Assembly: GCF_016811915.1 (NCBI RefSeq)
Contig: NZ_CP069127.1
Location: 2,014,001-2,078,000, forward strand
From: Brevibacillus choshinensis
Lineage (GTDB): Bacteria > Bacillota > Bacilli > Brevibacillales > Brevibacillaceae
Reading direction: 5' to 3'
DNA: 64,000 nt
Below, piece after piece: positions 35,324 to 43,684 of this stretch (positions are counted from its first letter, which is position 1; the number at the start of each line of letters is the position of its first letter). Below the pieces are notes generated by a model. The model was not told the origin of the DNA. It did no database searches and saw nothing but the letters and a program-made list of their open reading frames with translations. The position numbers and the translations under genes are program-made.

Positions 35324-35354
35324 AAAAAAGACCCACCGAACATTGCGGCGGGTC
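35324..35354 (-). terminator. Terminator of the beta-lactamase-like gene
   Basis: GACCCGCCG-type and CGGTGGGTC arms; T run on the minus strand. Confidence 0.75.
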
Positions 35355-35362
35355 CACGTAAC

Positions 35363-36172
35363 CTAAGCTTGTTGGTAGCGATCGTAAACGAGGCGTCCGA
35401 TCTGGGCCATGACGTCAGCTGCAGGTTTTTGCTCAAGCCCTTTGTTGAGCAGGCAGATCGTCACAGCGTGGGAGCCGATAAAGAGAATGCCGGTGTCATG
35501 CGTGATTTTTGTCACAGAGCCGGTCTTGTTGGCGAATTCCCATTTGGGCACCATGCCGATGAAATCGCCGTCCGGATCTGGGAAGAGAAGCGGGATGCGG
35601 TCCCGGTGCTGCTGCTGCTTCAGGATCGCCATCATCTTCAGGCAGCTGTCATACGAGATGACTTTACCGGTTGCTACATAACGAAAATGCGAGCCCATGT
35701 CAGCTGCCGTGATCTCGTTGTAGCCCTCAAGCTCGGCTGGAACGACCATCAGCTTGTTGTAAAACTGGCTGTTTGTCATTTCCGTCTTCTTCATGGCAGT
35801 GCGGATGCTCTCTGTACCGACCAGATCGATCATCATGTTAGTGGCCGTGTTGTCGCTTTGGATGATCATCAGGGTGACCAAATCTTGGACGGTGATTTCT
35901 GTGCCGGGCGTCATGTGCTGCAGTACGCCAGCTCCGCCGACCAAGTCTTCTCGGCGCAGCTTGATGGTTTGCTCCAAGGCAATCTTGCCGGCGTATGCTT
36001 CAGCGAAAACAGCCGTCATGATCGGCACTTTGATAATGCTTGCTGCATAGAATCGTTGATGCTCGTTCATGGTGAGCTTCTCGCCGGTGTGCAAATCTTC
36101 CAGGTAGACGCCCCATTCACCGCCAGCTTCTTTTACGAGCTGAGTGATCTGGGTAGATAGACTTGAGAGCAT
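35363..36172 (-). CDS. Class A beta-lactamase-like serine hydrolase, no signal peptide
   Basis: 269 residues. Ser45-x-x-Lys48 (SIIK), Ser106-Asp107-Asn108 (SDN) and a late KTG (ANKTGSVTK) reproduce the class A active site with normal SxxK to SDN spacing. The region of the omega loop is short (AELEGYNEITAADM) and the deacylating ExxLN motif is not at its usual distance. Hydrolysis of beta-lactams is therefore doubtful. There is no signal peptide, so it seems cytosolic. AAAGGAG precedes the ATG. It could be a peptidase or esterase. Confidence 0.82.
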   Translation of the reverse strand: MLSSLSTQITQLVKEAGGEWGVYLEDLHTGEKLTMNEHQRFYAASIIKVPIMTAVFAEAYAGKIALEQTIKLRREDLVGGAGVLQHMTPGTEITVQDLVTLMIIQSDNTATNMMIDLVGTESIRTAMKKTEMTNSQFYNKLMVVPAELEGYNEITAADMGSHFRYVATGKVISYDSCLKMMAILKQQQHRDRIPLLFPDPDGDFIGMVPKWEFANKTGSVTKITHDTGILFIGSHAVTICLLNKGLEQKPAADVMAQIGRLVYDRYQQA

Positions 36173-36191
36173 TTTTGCGCCATCTCCTTTT

Positions 36192-36220
36192 TTGTAGACA
36201 AAATTTTCTCAAGATAATAT
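36192..36220 (+). promoter_or_regulatory. Candidate promoter of the oppA-like gene
   Basis: TTGTAG, 17 bases, TAATAT, 58 bases before the start codon. Confidence 0.5.
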
Positions 36221-36278
36221 TATTTAGTCATGCTCCTAACAATCAAGAAGAATTATTCCAGAGACGGGGGTTTTTTTC

Positions 36279-37907
36279 ATGAAAAGGTTTAAGAAACTAT
36301 CATTTTTTGCGGTGCTGCTGACGAGTTTGGCATTTGCAGGCTGTGGCGCACCACAAGGGAGCACAACAGGGGAGACGCCTTCAGCAGCGTCTGAGCAATC
36401 CGCTGCCCCGCAAACGATGCAGGTCAACCTGAACACAGGTGAGCCAAACACGATCGACCCTGGACTGGCAGAAGATATCCCTTCGATGTCTGTTGCCCGT
36501 GCAGCATTTGATGGCCTTTTGCGCCTGAATGAAAAGGGCGAGCTGAAAGAGGCGGTCGCAGAGAAGTACGAGGTATCTCCAGACGGACTGACCTACACAT
36601 TCCATCTGCGCGATTCGAAGTGGTCGAATGGAGACGCGGTCACTGCCCATGACTTTGAATACGCGTGGAAGCGTGTGCTGAATCCGGAAACAGCCTCTTC
36701 CTATGCGTATCAAATGTACTACCTGAAAAACGGGGAAGCGTACAACTCCAAGAAAGCAAAAGCGGAAGACGTAGGTGTCAAAGCGAGCGACGATAAAACG
36801 CTTGTGGTGACGCTGGAAAATCCGGCGCCGTTCTTCCCAGAGCTGGTTGCGTCCGTTACGTATTTCCCGGTCAATCAAAAAGCAGTGGAAGCAAGCAAGG
36901 ATTGGGCATCGAAGCCTGAAACTTACGTAGGAAACGGTCCGTTCGTTTTGAAGACTTGGGAGCATAAATCCAAGATCGAATTTGCGAAAAACGACACGTA
37001 TTGGGATAAAGATTCGGTGAAGCTGTCCAAGCTCACCGTCAACATGATCGAAGATGCCAACACCGAATTGGCGATGTTCGAAAATGGCGACTTGGACTGG
37101 GCGGGCTCCCCGTTGGGTGATCTGCCGCTCGACGCTCTCGATTCCTTGAAAGATTCCGGAAAAATGCAATCGCAAGCAACAGCGGGCACTTACTGGTACA
37201 TCTTTAACACCACACAAAAGCCGTTTGACAACAAGAAAATTCGCCAAGCGTTTGCGACTGCTGTCAATCGCAAGGAAATCACGGAAAGCGTAGTGCCGTT
37301 CAAGAGTACCGCTGCGCTGGGCATTCTGCCTCCGACCATGACGCTGAATCCGGATGGCTACATCAAGGACGGCGATGTGGAGACGGCGAAGAAGCTGCTC
37401 GCAGAGGGTATGAAGGAAGAAGGCTTGACCAAGCTGCCTGAGCTCACGATCGCGTACAACACGACAGAAGCAAACCAGCGCATCGCAACGGTGATTCAGG
37501 ACCAATGGAGAAAAGCATTTGGCATCGAAGTGAAGCTGGTGAATAAAGAAAATAAAGTACACCGCGAACAGATGAAAGAAGGCAACTTCATGATCGGGCG
37601 CGGAAGCTGGATCGGAGACTTCAACGATCCGATCAACTTCCTGGAAGTGTTCAAAGGCGGACTGAACACATCGAAATGGGAGAACAAAGAGTTCCTCGAC
37701 CTGCTCGCACAATCGTCTAAAGAAGGCGACGCAGCCAAACGCAAAGAGATTCTCAAAAAAGCAGACGCCATTGTAATGGACGAAATGCCTGCTCTGCCGA
37801 TCTACTATTACACCTATGCATGGGTGAAGCAAGACAGTGTAAAAGATGTCGTGGTCGACGCGCTCGGCTTTATCGACTTCAAATACGCTTCAAATGAAAA
37901 GAAATAA
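36279..37907 (+). CDS. Oligopeptide-binding lipoprotein (OppA/SBP_bac_5)
   Basis: 542 residues. Signal peptide with lipobox LAFAGC (Cys22). The mature part is a peptide-binding protein of the OppA family (VNLNTGEPNTIDPGLAEDIPS, LRDSKWSNGDAVTAHDFEYAWKR in two halves of the usual motif). It captures oligopeptides at the membrane for an ABC importer. Permease genes are not adjacent; the ATPase gene that begins at 63757 is 26 kb away. It is followed 18 bases later by a gamma-glutamyl hydrolase, so peptide or gamma-glutamyl compound uptake may be linked to breakdown. Confidence 0.9.
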   Translation: MKRFKKLSFFAVLLTSLAFAGCGAPQGSTTGETPSAASEQSAAPQTMQVNLNTGEPNTIDPGLAEDIPSMSVARAAFDGLLRLNEKGELKEAVAEKYEVSPDGLTYTFHLRDSKWSNGDAVTAHDFEYAWKRVLNPETASSYAYQMYYLKNGEAYNSKKAKAEDVGVKASDDKTLVVTLENPAPFFPELVASVTYFPVNQKAVEASKDWASKPETYVGNGPFVLKTWEHKSKIEFAKNDTYWDKDSVKLSKLTVNMIEDANTELAMFENGDLDWAGSPLGDLPLDALDSLKDSGKMQSQATAGTYWYIFNTTQKPFDNKKIRQAFATAVNRKEITESVVPFKSTAALGILPPTMTLNPDGYIKDGDVETAKKLLAEGMKEEGLTKLPELTIAYNTTEANQRIATVIQDQWRKAFGIEVKLVNKENKVHREQMKEGNFMIGRGSWIGDFNDPINFLEVFKGGLNTSKWENKEFLDLLAQSSKEGDAAKRKEILKKADAIVMDEMPALPIYYYTYAWVKQDSVKDVVVDALGFIDFKYASNEKK

Positions 37908-37925
37908 AGATAGGGAGTGACGTGT

Positions 37926-38660
37926 GTGCGTCCGATAATCGGTGTGGCGTGTACCAAGATGTTTTTCCCGAATAACAATCTCGACCAGTACTTTTACGTC
38001 GGTTCCGGGTATGTAGAGGGGATTGCTCGCTGCGGCGGCATCCCGCTCATCCTGCCCCTGCTGACTGATCCGGACGCTCCGTTTCGCGCCATGCTCGAGT
38101 CACTCGACGGTTTGATCCTGACTGGCGGCGATGACCCTGCTCCGCACTTGTACGGAGAGGAGCCTCTGCAAGGGCTGGGCAGCATCGAGTACGAACGGGA
38201 TCTCGCTGAGCTTGCCGTCATCAAGCTGGCTCTCGAGATGAAAAAGCCCATTCTGGGAATTTGTCGGGGGATGCAGATTTTGAATGTCGCCTGTGGGGGT
38301 ACTCTGATTCAGGACATTCCCAGTCAAGTGCCAGGCGCATTCCAGCACGCACAAAAAGGATCACGCCAATACGGAGCACATAAAGTGACACTCCAGCCAG
38401 GATTTGTCGCGGATGCGATCGGCAAGACCGAGATTCTGGTAAACACTTCGCATCATCAGGCGGTAAAAGACGTCGCTCCTGGGTTTGCTATGACTGGCAG
38501 CGCGGCTGACGGTGTAATCGAGGCGATTGAGAGCCTTGACGGGTTGCATGTCGGACTGCAATGGCATCCCGAACGGATGTGGGGCCATGACAGCGACATG
38601 CTAAAAATCGCAGAGTCGTTCGTGGAGAAAGTGAAGCAAACGAAACTACAAGCGAAATAG
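37926..38660 (+). CDS. Gamma-glutamyl hydrolase, class I glutamine amidotransferase-like (PuuD family)
   Basis: 244 residues of peptidase family C26. The nucleophile elbow GICRGMQILN (Cys near 113), and a C-terminal His/Glu pair in LQWHPERM complete the triad. Relatives cleave gamma-glutamyl-GABA or other gamma-glutamyl amides. The GTG at 37926 is chosen for the AGGGAGTGA upstream. Probably translated with the oppA-like gene. Confidence 0.85.
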   Translation: MRPIIGVACTKMFFPNNNLDQYFYVGSGYVEGIARCGGIPLILPLLTDPDAPFRAMLESLDGLILTGGDDPAPHLYGEEPLQGLGSIEYERDLAELAVIKLALEMKKPILGICRGMQILNVACGGTLIQDIPSQVPGAFQHAQKGSRQYGAHKVTLQPGFVADAIGKTEILVNTSHHQAVKDVAPGFAMTGSAADGVIEAIESLDGLHVGLQWHPERMWGHDSDMLKIAESFVEKVKQTKLQAK

Positions 38661-38667
38661 AGAACGA

Positions 38668-38699
38668 GAGCCGCTCTGCTGACAGCAGGGCGGTTTTTC
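38668..38699 (+). terminator. Intrinsic terminator
   Basis: CCGCTCTGCT and AGCAGGGCGG arms with a 3-base loop, then TTTTT. Confidence 0.85.
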
Positions 38700-38762
38700 T
38701 TTGCCCTCGAGGCAATGTATACTAATGGGTACATCCCACTATGAGGCGAAGAGGTGATCCGC

Positions 38763-39197
38763 ATGCTGCAAACAGGTGCAAAAGCTCCACTGTTTCAGGC
38801 AAACAGCACGCAAGGCTCGATTGATTTGAGAGACTACATAGGGAAAAAGAACATCGTCCTGATCTTTTATCCCGGTGATGATACGCCAGTCTGCACCAAG
38901 CAGCTATGTGCGGTGCAAGACAATTACGCTGACTTTGAGCATGCGGATACCGTTGTGTTCGGGATCAATCCGGCAGAGCTTGAAAAGAAGCAGTCATTCG
39001 CGGGGAAGTTCGGGTATCGCTTTCCGTTGATCGTGGACGCAGACCAGAGCATTCGTCAGGCCTACGACGTCGGCAAGATCCTCGGGTTGTTTTTTCAGCA
39101 GCGCATCGTCTATATCATTGGAAAAAAAGGAACGATCCTTTACGCCAAAAAAGGGAATCCTCCAGTATCGGAGCTGCTGCAGGTCTTGTCCGAGTAA
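38763..39197 (+). CDS. Peroxiredoxin (BCP/AhpC-TSA type)
   Basis: 144 residues. Peroxidatic Cys44 in DDTPVCTKQLC and a second Cys49 in the BCP-type CxxxxC arrangement. It reduces H2O2 and alkyl peroxides with thioredoxin as the likely electron donor. AAGAGGTGA precedes the ATG at 38763. No OxyR/PerR box was recognised upstream. Confidence 0.88.
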   Translation: MLQTGAKAPLFQANSTQGSIDLRDYIGKKNIVLIFYPGDDTPVCTKQLCAVQDNYADFEHADTVVFGINPAELEKKQSFAGKFGYRFPLIVDADQSIRQAYDVGKILGLFFQQRIVYIIGKKGTILYAKKGNPPVSELLQVLSE

Positions 39198-39222
39198 GAA
39201 CTGTTCGAAACGAGAAAGAACA

Positions 39223-39251
39223 TTGACAAAATATTAATAATGTGTTATATT
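39223..39251 (+). promoter_or_regulatory. Strong sigma-A promoter of the YkgJ gene
   Basis: Perfect TTGACA, 17-base spacer, TATATT. An AATAATG/CATTATT inverted repeat (39236-39267) straddles the -10 region. Confidence 0.75.
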
Positions 39252-39345
39252 AGAATATTTCATTATTTACAAATTCAATTCTCCCTTTCATAATGTTCTT
39301 GATGGAATCATCTTGATAAGAACATGTCGAGGGGTTGTAGAGTGG

Positions 39346-39690
39346 ATGAATGCACTGCCTTGCGAAGGTTGCAGAGGTCTTTGTTGCGGACCTGTTCCCA
39401 TAACAGAGCAGGAATGGAAAAGGATACAGAAGCAGATTAAAACGATGCCCCGAAAGATTCGCGAAGAACTGGAAAATCAGCCGAGGCTGTTCGGGACGTG
39501 CATGTTCTATGATCAAAACAAGGATCGATGCGGGATACATACCGCGAGGCCGGAAATATGCCGAAGCTTCGGTTATCACGAAGATCTTGTCTGTTTTCGC
39601 ATGCCGCAGCTGGCTACAAAAGGAAAGTTCGCGAGGAAGGAAAAACTGGTCGGCACTCTCAGCATAGACTTTACCTGGAAAAATTTGTGA
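39346..39690 (+). CDS. YkgJ-family Cys-cluster (Fe/Zn-chelating) protein
   Basis: 114 residues with the family cysteines: LPCEGCRGLCC near the N-terminus, then FGTCMFY, DRCGIH, ICRSFGYH. These form a metal cluster site of unknown role. ATG at 39346 preceded by GAGGGG; an upstream TTG at 39313 has no ribosome binding site. An 8-base stem (ATGTTCTT/AAGAACAT, 39293-39325) lies in the leader just before that site. The polymerase gene dinB follows 93 bases downstream. Confidence 0.8.
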   Translation: MNALPCEGCRGLCCGPVPITEQEWKRIQKQIKTMPRKIREELENQPRLFGTCMFYDQNKDRCGIHTARPEICRSFGYHEDLVCFRMPQLATKGKFARKEKLVGTLSIDFTWKNL

Positions 39691-39783
39691 CAGTAGTGCC
39701 GTGGGCGTCTGTATCTTGCGCAGAAAGCGAAAAATGGAGATAATACTACCATATGAGAATGTATGTTTGGTGGTCGTTCGCTG

Positions 39784-40836
39784 ATGAAAAAAATTCTGCA
39801 CTTGGATATAGACGCTTTTTTTGCCAGTGTTGAGCAGCTGGATAAGCCGGAGCTTCGAGGTAAGCCCGTCATCGTCGGAGGTACGGGAAGCCGCGGTGTC
39901 GTGTCGACATGCAGCTATGAGGCGCGCAAATACGGTGTGCGCTCTGCCATGCCGATCGCACTGGCTCGGAAAAAATGTCCGCAGGGTATTTTCTTGCCCG
40001 TCCGATATTCTCGATATGTGGAAAAGTCTGCTGAGGTGCGCGAGATTTTCTCGGCATATACGGAAAGCTATCAGACTGTCGGGCTGGATGAGGCTTACCT
40101 GGATGTTTCGGACTACGAGAATGCCGTCCCTGTCGCCCGGGAAATCAAAAGACGTGTGCGAAAAGAAACCGGTCTGACTTGCAGCATCGGACTTTCCTAC
40201 AATATGTCGCTCGCAAAAATTGCCAGTGATCTAAAAAAGCCAGATGCCTTTGTCATTATCAGGCCGGAGCAGGTATTGGACATCCTGAGGCCGTTGCCGA
40301 TCGGAACCTTGAATGGCGTCGGGAGAAAGTCCCAGGAGGTGCTCGCCAAAAAGGGGATCGAGACGGTAGAAGACTTTTGGCAGCTTTCCCTGGAGGAAGT
40401 CATTCAGCTGTTCGGCAAGATGGGGCGTTCGCTCTATTACCGGGCCAGAGGAGAAGACAACCGCGAGATTGTGACGGAGCGCTCTCCGAAATCCGTGAGC
40501 CGCGAAACAACTCTTCCATTTGACCTGTACGACCGGGAATCCATTGCCCCGATCGCGACTTCCCTTTTGCGGGAAGTCGAGGAAGACGTGCGTCAGGAAG
40601 GTGTTATTCCCCAGACCATTACGCTGAAAATCAAATACGCTGACTTCACCCAGAGAACGAAGCAGCACAAGGCGATGGCAGATGCCAATTGGCAGGATCT
40701 CCTGGATGATTTGCTCGATGCCTTTGAGTACAGTCCGGGAGTGCGGCTGGTTGGGGTAGGATTCTCCAACTTTGCAGAGCCGCAGCAGGAACGCTATGAG
40801 CAGTTGTCGATGTTTCCCTTCCGAATGGGAAGATAG
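39784..40836 (+). CDS. dinB: DNA polymerase IV (Y-family)
   Basis: 350 residues. ILHLDIDAFFASVEQL supplies the first catalytic Asp, and TVGLDEAYLDVS the Asp/Glu pair. Finger, thumb (GVGRKSQEVLAKKGI helix-hairpin) and little-finger domains follow, and a C-terminal QLSMF is a beta-clamp-binding motif. It copies damaged DNA with low fidelity. No LexA box (CGAACRNRYGTTCG) is visible upstream, so SOS control is unclear. The next gene, a small Cys-rich protein, starts 12 bases after the stop. Confidence 0.93.
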   Translation: MKKILHLDIDAFFASVEQLDKPELRGKPVIVGGTGSRGVVSTCSYEARKYGVRSAMPIALARKKCPQGIFLPVRYSRYVEKSAEVREIFSAYTESYQTVGLDEAYLDVSDYENAVPVAREIKRRVRKETGLTCSIGLSYNMSLAKIASDLKKPDAFVIIRPEQVLDILRPLPIGTLNGVGRKSQEVLAKKGIETVEDFWQLSLEEVIQLFGKMGRSLYYRARGEDNREIVTERSPKSVSRETTLPFDLYDRESIAPIATSLLREVEEDVRQEGVIPQTITLKIKYADFTQRTKQHKAMADANWQDLLDDLLDAFEYSPGVRLVGVGFSNFAEPQQERYEQLSMFPFRMGR

Positions 40837-40848
40837 GGGGAGTAGCTG

Positions 40849-41046
40849 ATGGATGTGCCGAATCCATTTCACTGCTGTGCGAGCTGTGTTCACTTCCGCA
40901 TAGAAAGGAATGCGGGGAAAGTCACGTACCGTTGCTCGCGTCTCACATACGAGACGAGACCGAATTACCAGTTTGATTGCTGGACGCCGAAAGAGTCCGT
41001 CTTGCGGTTGATGGCGGCGCGGCAAAACGAAGATCCCGCTTCCTAA
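40849..41046 (+). CDS. Small cysteine-rich protein downstream of dinB
   Basis: 65 residues. Cys-Cys-x2-Cys near the N-terminus (FHCCASCVHF) plus two further Cys (YRCSR, FDCWTP) suggest a zinc-bound fold. AGGGGGAG precedes the ATG. With only 12 bases between, it is almost certainly co-transcribed with dinB, though no direct role in lesion bypass is shown. Confidence 0.68.
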   Translation: MDVPNPFHCCASCVHFRIERNAGKVTYRCSRLTYETRPNYQFDCWTPKESVLRLMAARQNEDPAS

Positions 41047-41050
41047 AGGG

Positions 41051-41083
41051 AAACCCCCGTCTCACATGAGAGCGGGGGTTTTG
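41051..41083. terminator. Bidirectional terminator
   Basis: AACCCCCG and CGGGGGTT arms with inner TCTC/GAGA pairing. Confidence 0.8.
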
Positions 41084-41097
41084 GTTATGAGCGGCTG

Positions 41098-42315
41098 TTA
41101 CATTTTCATCTCTTTGTGAGTAGAGGCTGATGGACTGCTTTGCTTGGCTCTGAGCATGACGTACAGCAAGATTCCAAAGCTGAAAATGCTTGCGGCGACG
41201 GCAATGATTGCCGATGAAACGGGCAGCACATCTGTCAGTATTCCTCCAGCCAGAGGGCCAGCCACCATTCCTACGCCGTGAAACATGTTAAACAGCGAGT
41301 ATGCGGTACCGTATGCTCCGCTTCCTCCGCGGTCGATAATCTCTCCCAAAGTGGCCAGAGTGGGAGACAATGTGAAGCCCACGCTGGCTCCTACGAGCGC
41401 CATGGCAAGTGCAGCCTGCCAGAGCGTGCCAGCCCATACCAGAAATGGCATGAACACTGCCAGCGAGAGTATCCCGACAAACATGAGCGTAAATGGATTA
41501 AACCGGCTGGACAGCGCACCTGCGACAGGAGCAATGAGTCCGTAAGCCAGCGTCATGACGGCGAACAACAGGCCGATCGCAGCCGGTGTGATGCTCAGCT
41601 TATCTGTCATAAAGACCGGCAGGGTTGGCTCCAGCAGACAAAGCGAGATTTCGGCCAAAAGCACGATTCCGGCAATAAAGGCGACCTGCGGATGTCGCAG
41701 GAAACCGCCTACCTGGAGCTTCTCGCTTTCACTTCGGGTGGTTTCCTCCCGCAGGAAGGCATACACCAGGATGATATTGATCAGCGTAAAGGCAGCCGCA
41801 GCGAGAAACGGGGTGCGATGCCCGCTCATTTCAAACAGCCAGCCGCCAATGGGTGCCCCAAGCAGCGTGCCGGTAGAGATGGCAGTCAACGCAATCCCCA
41901 TGATGGCTCCACGCATTTTCGGCGGGAACAGGTCAGCCAGCAGGGCGAGCGCAGTAGGCCAGGTTGCAGCGGCAGCGAGCCCTTGGACAAAGCGGGCCGT
42001 AATCAAAAGTGCGAGTGAGTCTGATACAGCAAAGAGTATTGTGGAAATAGCGAGCCCCACAAGACCGATCAACAGCATGATGCGACGGCCGATCCGATCC
42101 GAAATCGGACCGAAAAAGGGTGTTGCGATCAGCATGGCGACTGCGTAGCTGCTAAATAGGATTCCCATCATCGTGGACGAAGGCTTGAGCGTCTCCGTGA
42201 AATAGGGAACGATGGGAATGAGCAAGCTGTAGAGCAGCATGTCGATAAACAGGATCAAAACAACGAATAGCAGCCCGATCCGTTGCGATTTTGTCATTTT
42301 TGGAAAAAACATCAT
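41098..42315 (-). CDS. MFS transporter, multidrug-efflux-like
   Basis: 405 residues with twelve predicted membrane helices. The cytosolic loop motif GPISDRIGRR lies after helix 2, and TALALLADLFPPKMRGAIMG and GALLGAPIGGW-type sequence (TLLGAPIGGWLF) are of the DHA1 drug:H+ antiporter group. Start at 42315 with GAGGTGA upstream; other ATGs lie close by. A TetR regulator gene is upstream on the same strand, and the two promoter regions share an identical operator-like repeat. Confidence 0.87.
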   Translation of the reverse strand: MMFFPKMTKSQRIGLLFVVLILFIDMLLYSLLIPIVPYFTETLKPSSTMMGILFSSYAVAMLIATPFFGPISDRIGRRIMLLIGLVGLAISTILFAVSDSLALLITARFVQGLAAAATWPTALALLADLFPPKMRGAIMGIALTAISTGTLLGAPIGGWLFEMSGHRTPFLAAAAFTLINIILVYAFLREETTRSESEKLQVGGFLRHPQVAFIAGIVLLAEISLCLLEPTLPVFMTDKLSITPAAIGLLFAVMTLAYGLIAPVAGALSSRFNPFTLMFVGILSLAVFMPFLVWAGTLWQAALAMALVGASVGFTLSPTLATLGEIIDRGGSGAYGTAYSLFNMFHGVGMVAGPLAGGILTDVLPVSSAIIAVAASIFSFGILLYVMLRAKQSSPSASTHKEMKM

Positions 42316-42347
42316 GATCATTCACCTCAAAAATGGTTTGTAACTAA

Positions 42348-42375
42348 GAAAACTAAAAGTGTTTAAATAGTTTTC
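42348..42375. promoter_or_regulatory. Candidate TetR operator upstream of the MFS gene
   Basis: GAAAAC, 16 bases, GTTTTC (28 bases). The same arms at the same distance occur upstream of the TetR gene at 42993-43020. Confidence 0.6.
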
Positions 42376-42397
42376 GCAAAAAAAGGGAATAAAAGAG

Positions 42398-42946
42398 TTA
42401 TCTTTTATCCACTGGCACCAGTCCGAAAAGCAACACATCCGCAATTGCTTCCAGAGATTGATGCATCGTTATTTGGTTTTGGGTGTAGAATCGCTGGTCG
42501 AGAGTCGAGTTGCAAGCATCGATAATCAGCTTCATCATGAGAGTCACATTCATGTTGACGATGACGCCTTCCCGAATCCCCTGTTCGATCAATTGGCGCA
42601 GCATCGCCCAGTCGTCAGAGAGCTGAGTGTTCACCAGCGCATATTGTTCAGGATAGTAACGCTTCATCTGCTCGAGGATGCGCAGGTCATACATTTCGTA
42701 ATGCGTAGGCAGTACCATCATGACCGCTTTTATTTTTTCGATAAGCGTCATGGATTCGTTTTCCACGATTTGCTTCGTTTTTTCATCCGCTTCTTGAAAG
42801 ATATGCTCGATGATGGCCTCCAGAATCTCCACCTTCGATGAAAAGTGCTCATACAGGGTCCGTTTGCTGATGCCGAGTCTGCGGGCTAGATCGTCCATGG
42901 AAAATTTCATGCCCTTTTCCCGAATCTCTTCAATGAAACCACGCAT
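42398..42946 (-). CDS. TetR-family transcriptional regulator
   Basis: About 182 residues. Helix-turn-helix at residues about 15-40 (MDDLARRLGISKRTLYEHFSSK, shown in part) is typical of TetR, followed by a helical ligand-binding domain. ATG at 42946 has AAGGA 7 bases upstream; the frame is open further but without a good start. It probably represses the MFS gene that follows and itself through GAAAAC-N16-GTTTTC. Confidence 0.85.
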   Translation of the reverse strand: MRGFIEEIREKGMKFSMDDLARRLGISKRTLYEHFSSKVEILEAIIEHIFQEADEKTKQIVENESMTLIEKIKAVMMVLPTHYEMYDLRILEQMKRYYPEQYALVNTQLSDDWAMLRQLIEQGIREGVIVNMNVTLMMKLIIDACNSTLDQRFYTQNQITMHQSLEAIADVLLFGLVPVDKR

Positions 42947-42992
42947 GATTCTGTCCTTGATAAAGCACCGCCTCCTTGCCCGATCGAGTCTA

Positions 42993-43020
42993 GAAAACCA
43001 AATAAACAAAAACAGTTTTC
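42993..43020. promoter_or_regulatory. Candidate TetR operator upstream of the TetR gene
   Basis: GAAAAC, 16 bases, GTTTTC, identical in arms and spacing to 42348-42375. Confidence 0.6.
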
Positions 43021-43081
43021 TTGGTTACTCCATTCTACAAGGTTCAGATTCCATATGCAAGCAGGGCTACCGCTTTTTCTT

Positions 43082-43111
43082 TTGCAACAGGGTGGTCGAT
43101 TATGGTATAGT
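43082..43111 (+). promoter_or_regulatory. Sigma-A promoter of the yqeG operon
   Basis: TTGCAA, 18 bases, TATAGT, 48 bases before the start codon. Confidence 0.6.
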
Positions 43112-43159
43112 AAGTGCCGAAATCGCGGTTGATTGCTTCACATCATTTGGAGGTGCCCC

Positions 43160-43684
43160 GTGCTTTTACAAAAGCTGATGCCCAATCAGTTCGTGGAATC
43201 GATCCACCACATTGATATAGATCAATTGAAACGAAATAAGATTCGCGCAGTGATTACAGATCTGGACAATACCTTGGTTGAATGGGACAGGCCGCTTGCC
43301 ACGCCTGAAGTAGTGGAGTGGTTGAAACGCTTGCACGACGCAGGCATACAAGTCACCGTCGTCTCCAACAACAACCGTGAGCGCGTTGACCGTTTCTGCA
43401 ATCCGCTTGGGATCGGGTTTATTAGTGCGGCTCGCAAGCCCACGAACCGTGCCTTTTTGCAGGCGGTTCGACAGATGAATGTAACGATTGCCGAGACTGT
43501 CGTGATAGGCGATCAATTGTTTACGGATGTGCTGGGAGGAAATCGGCTCGGGTTTCATACCATTTTGGTGGTACCGGTAGCCCAGACCGATGGTTTTTGG
43601 ACGCGTTTCAACCGTCAGATGGAACGTGTTGCCCTTATTTGGATGGAACGGAAAGGAATGGTTTCGTGGAGGAGAAAAGCATGA
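43160..43684 (+). CDS. yqeG: YqeG family HAD IIIA phosphatase
   Basis: 174 residues. HAD motif I DLDNTLVEW (about 33-41), motif II VVSNN (about 66), motif III/IV KPTNRAF and VVIGDQLFTDVLGGNR (about 110-125). Start GTG at 43160 with GGAGGTG upstream. First gene of the conserved eight-gene operon found in Bacilli; phosphate ester substrate unknown. Its stop overlaps the yqeH start (ATGA). Confidence 0.92.
   Translation: MLLQKLMPNQFVESIHHIDIDQLKRNKIRAVITDLDNTLVEWDRPLATPEVVEWLKRLHDAGIQVTVVSNNNRERVDRFCNPLGIGFISAARKPTNRAFLQAVRQMNVTIAETVVIGDQLFTDVLGGNRLGFHTILVVPVAQTDGFWTRFNRQMERVALIWMERKGMVSWRRKA

Noticed and set aside
36381..37832. Long open frame antisense to the oppA-like gene
   Set aside because: Low-complexity Arg/Phe/His composition typical of shadow frames.
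39691..39783. LexA/SOS box before dinB
   Set aside because: No CGAAC-N4-GTTCG-like palindrome found by eye here or in the leader of the YkgJ gene.
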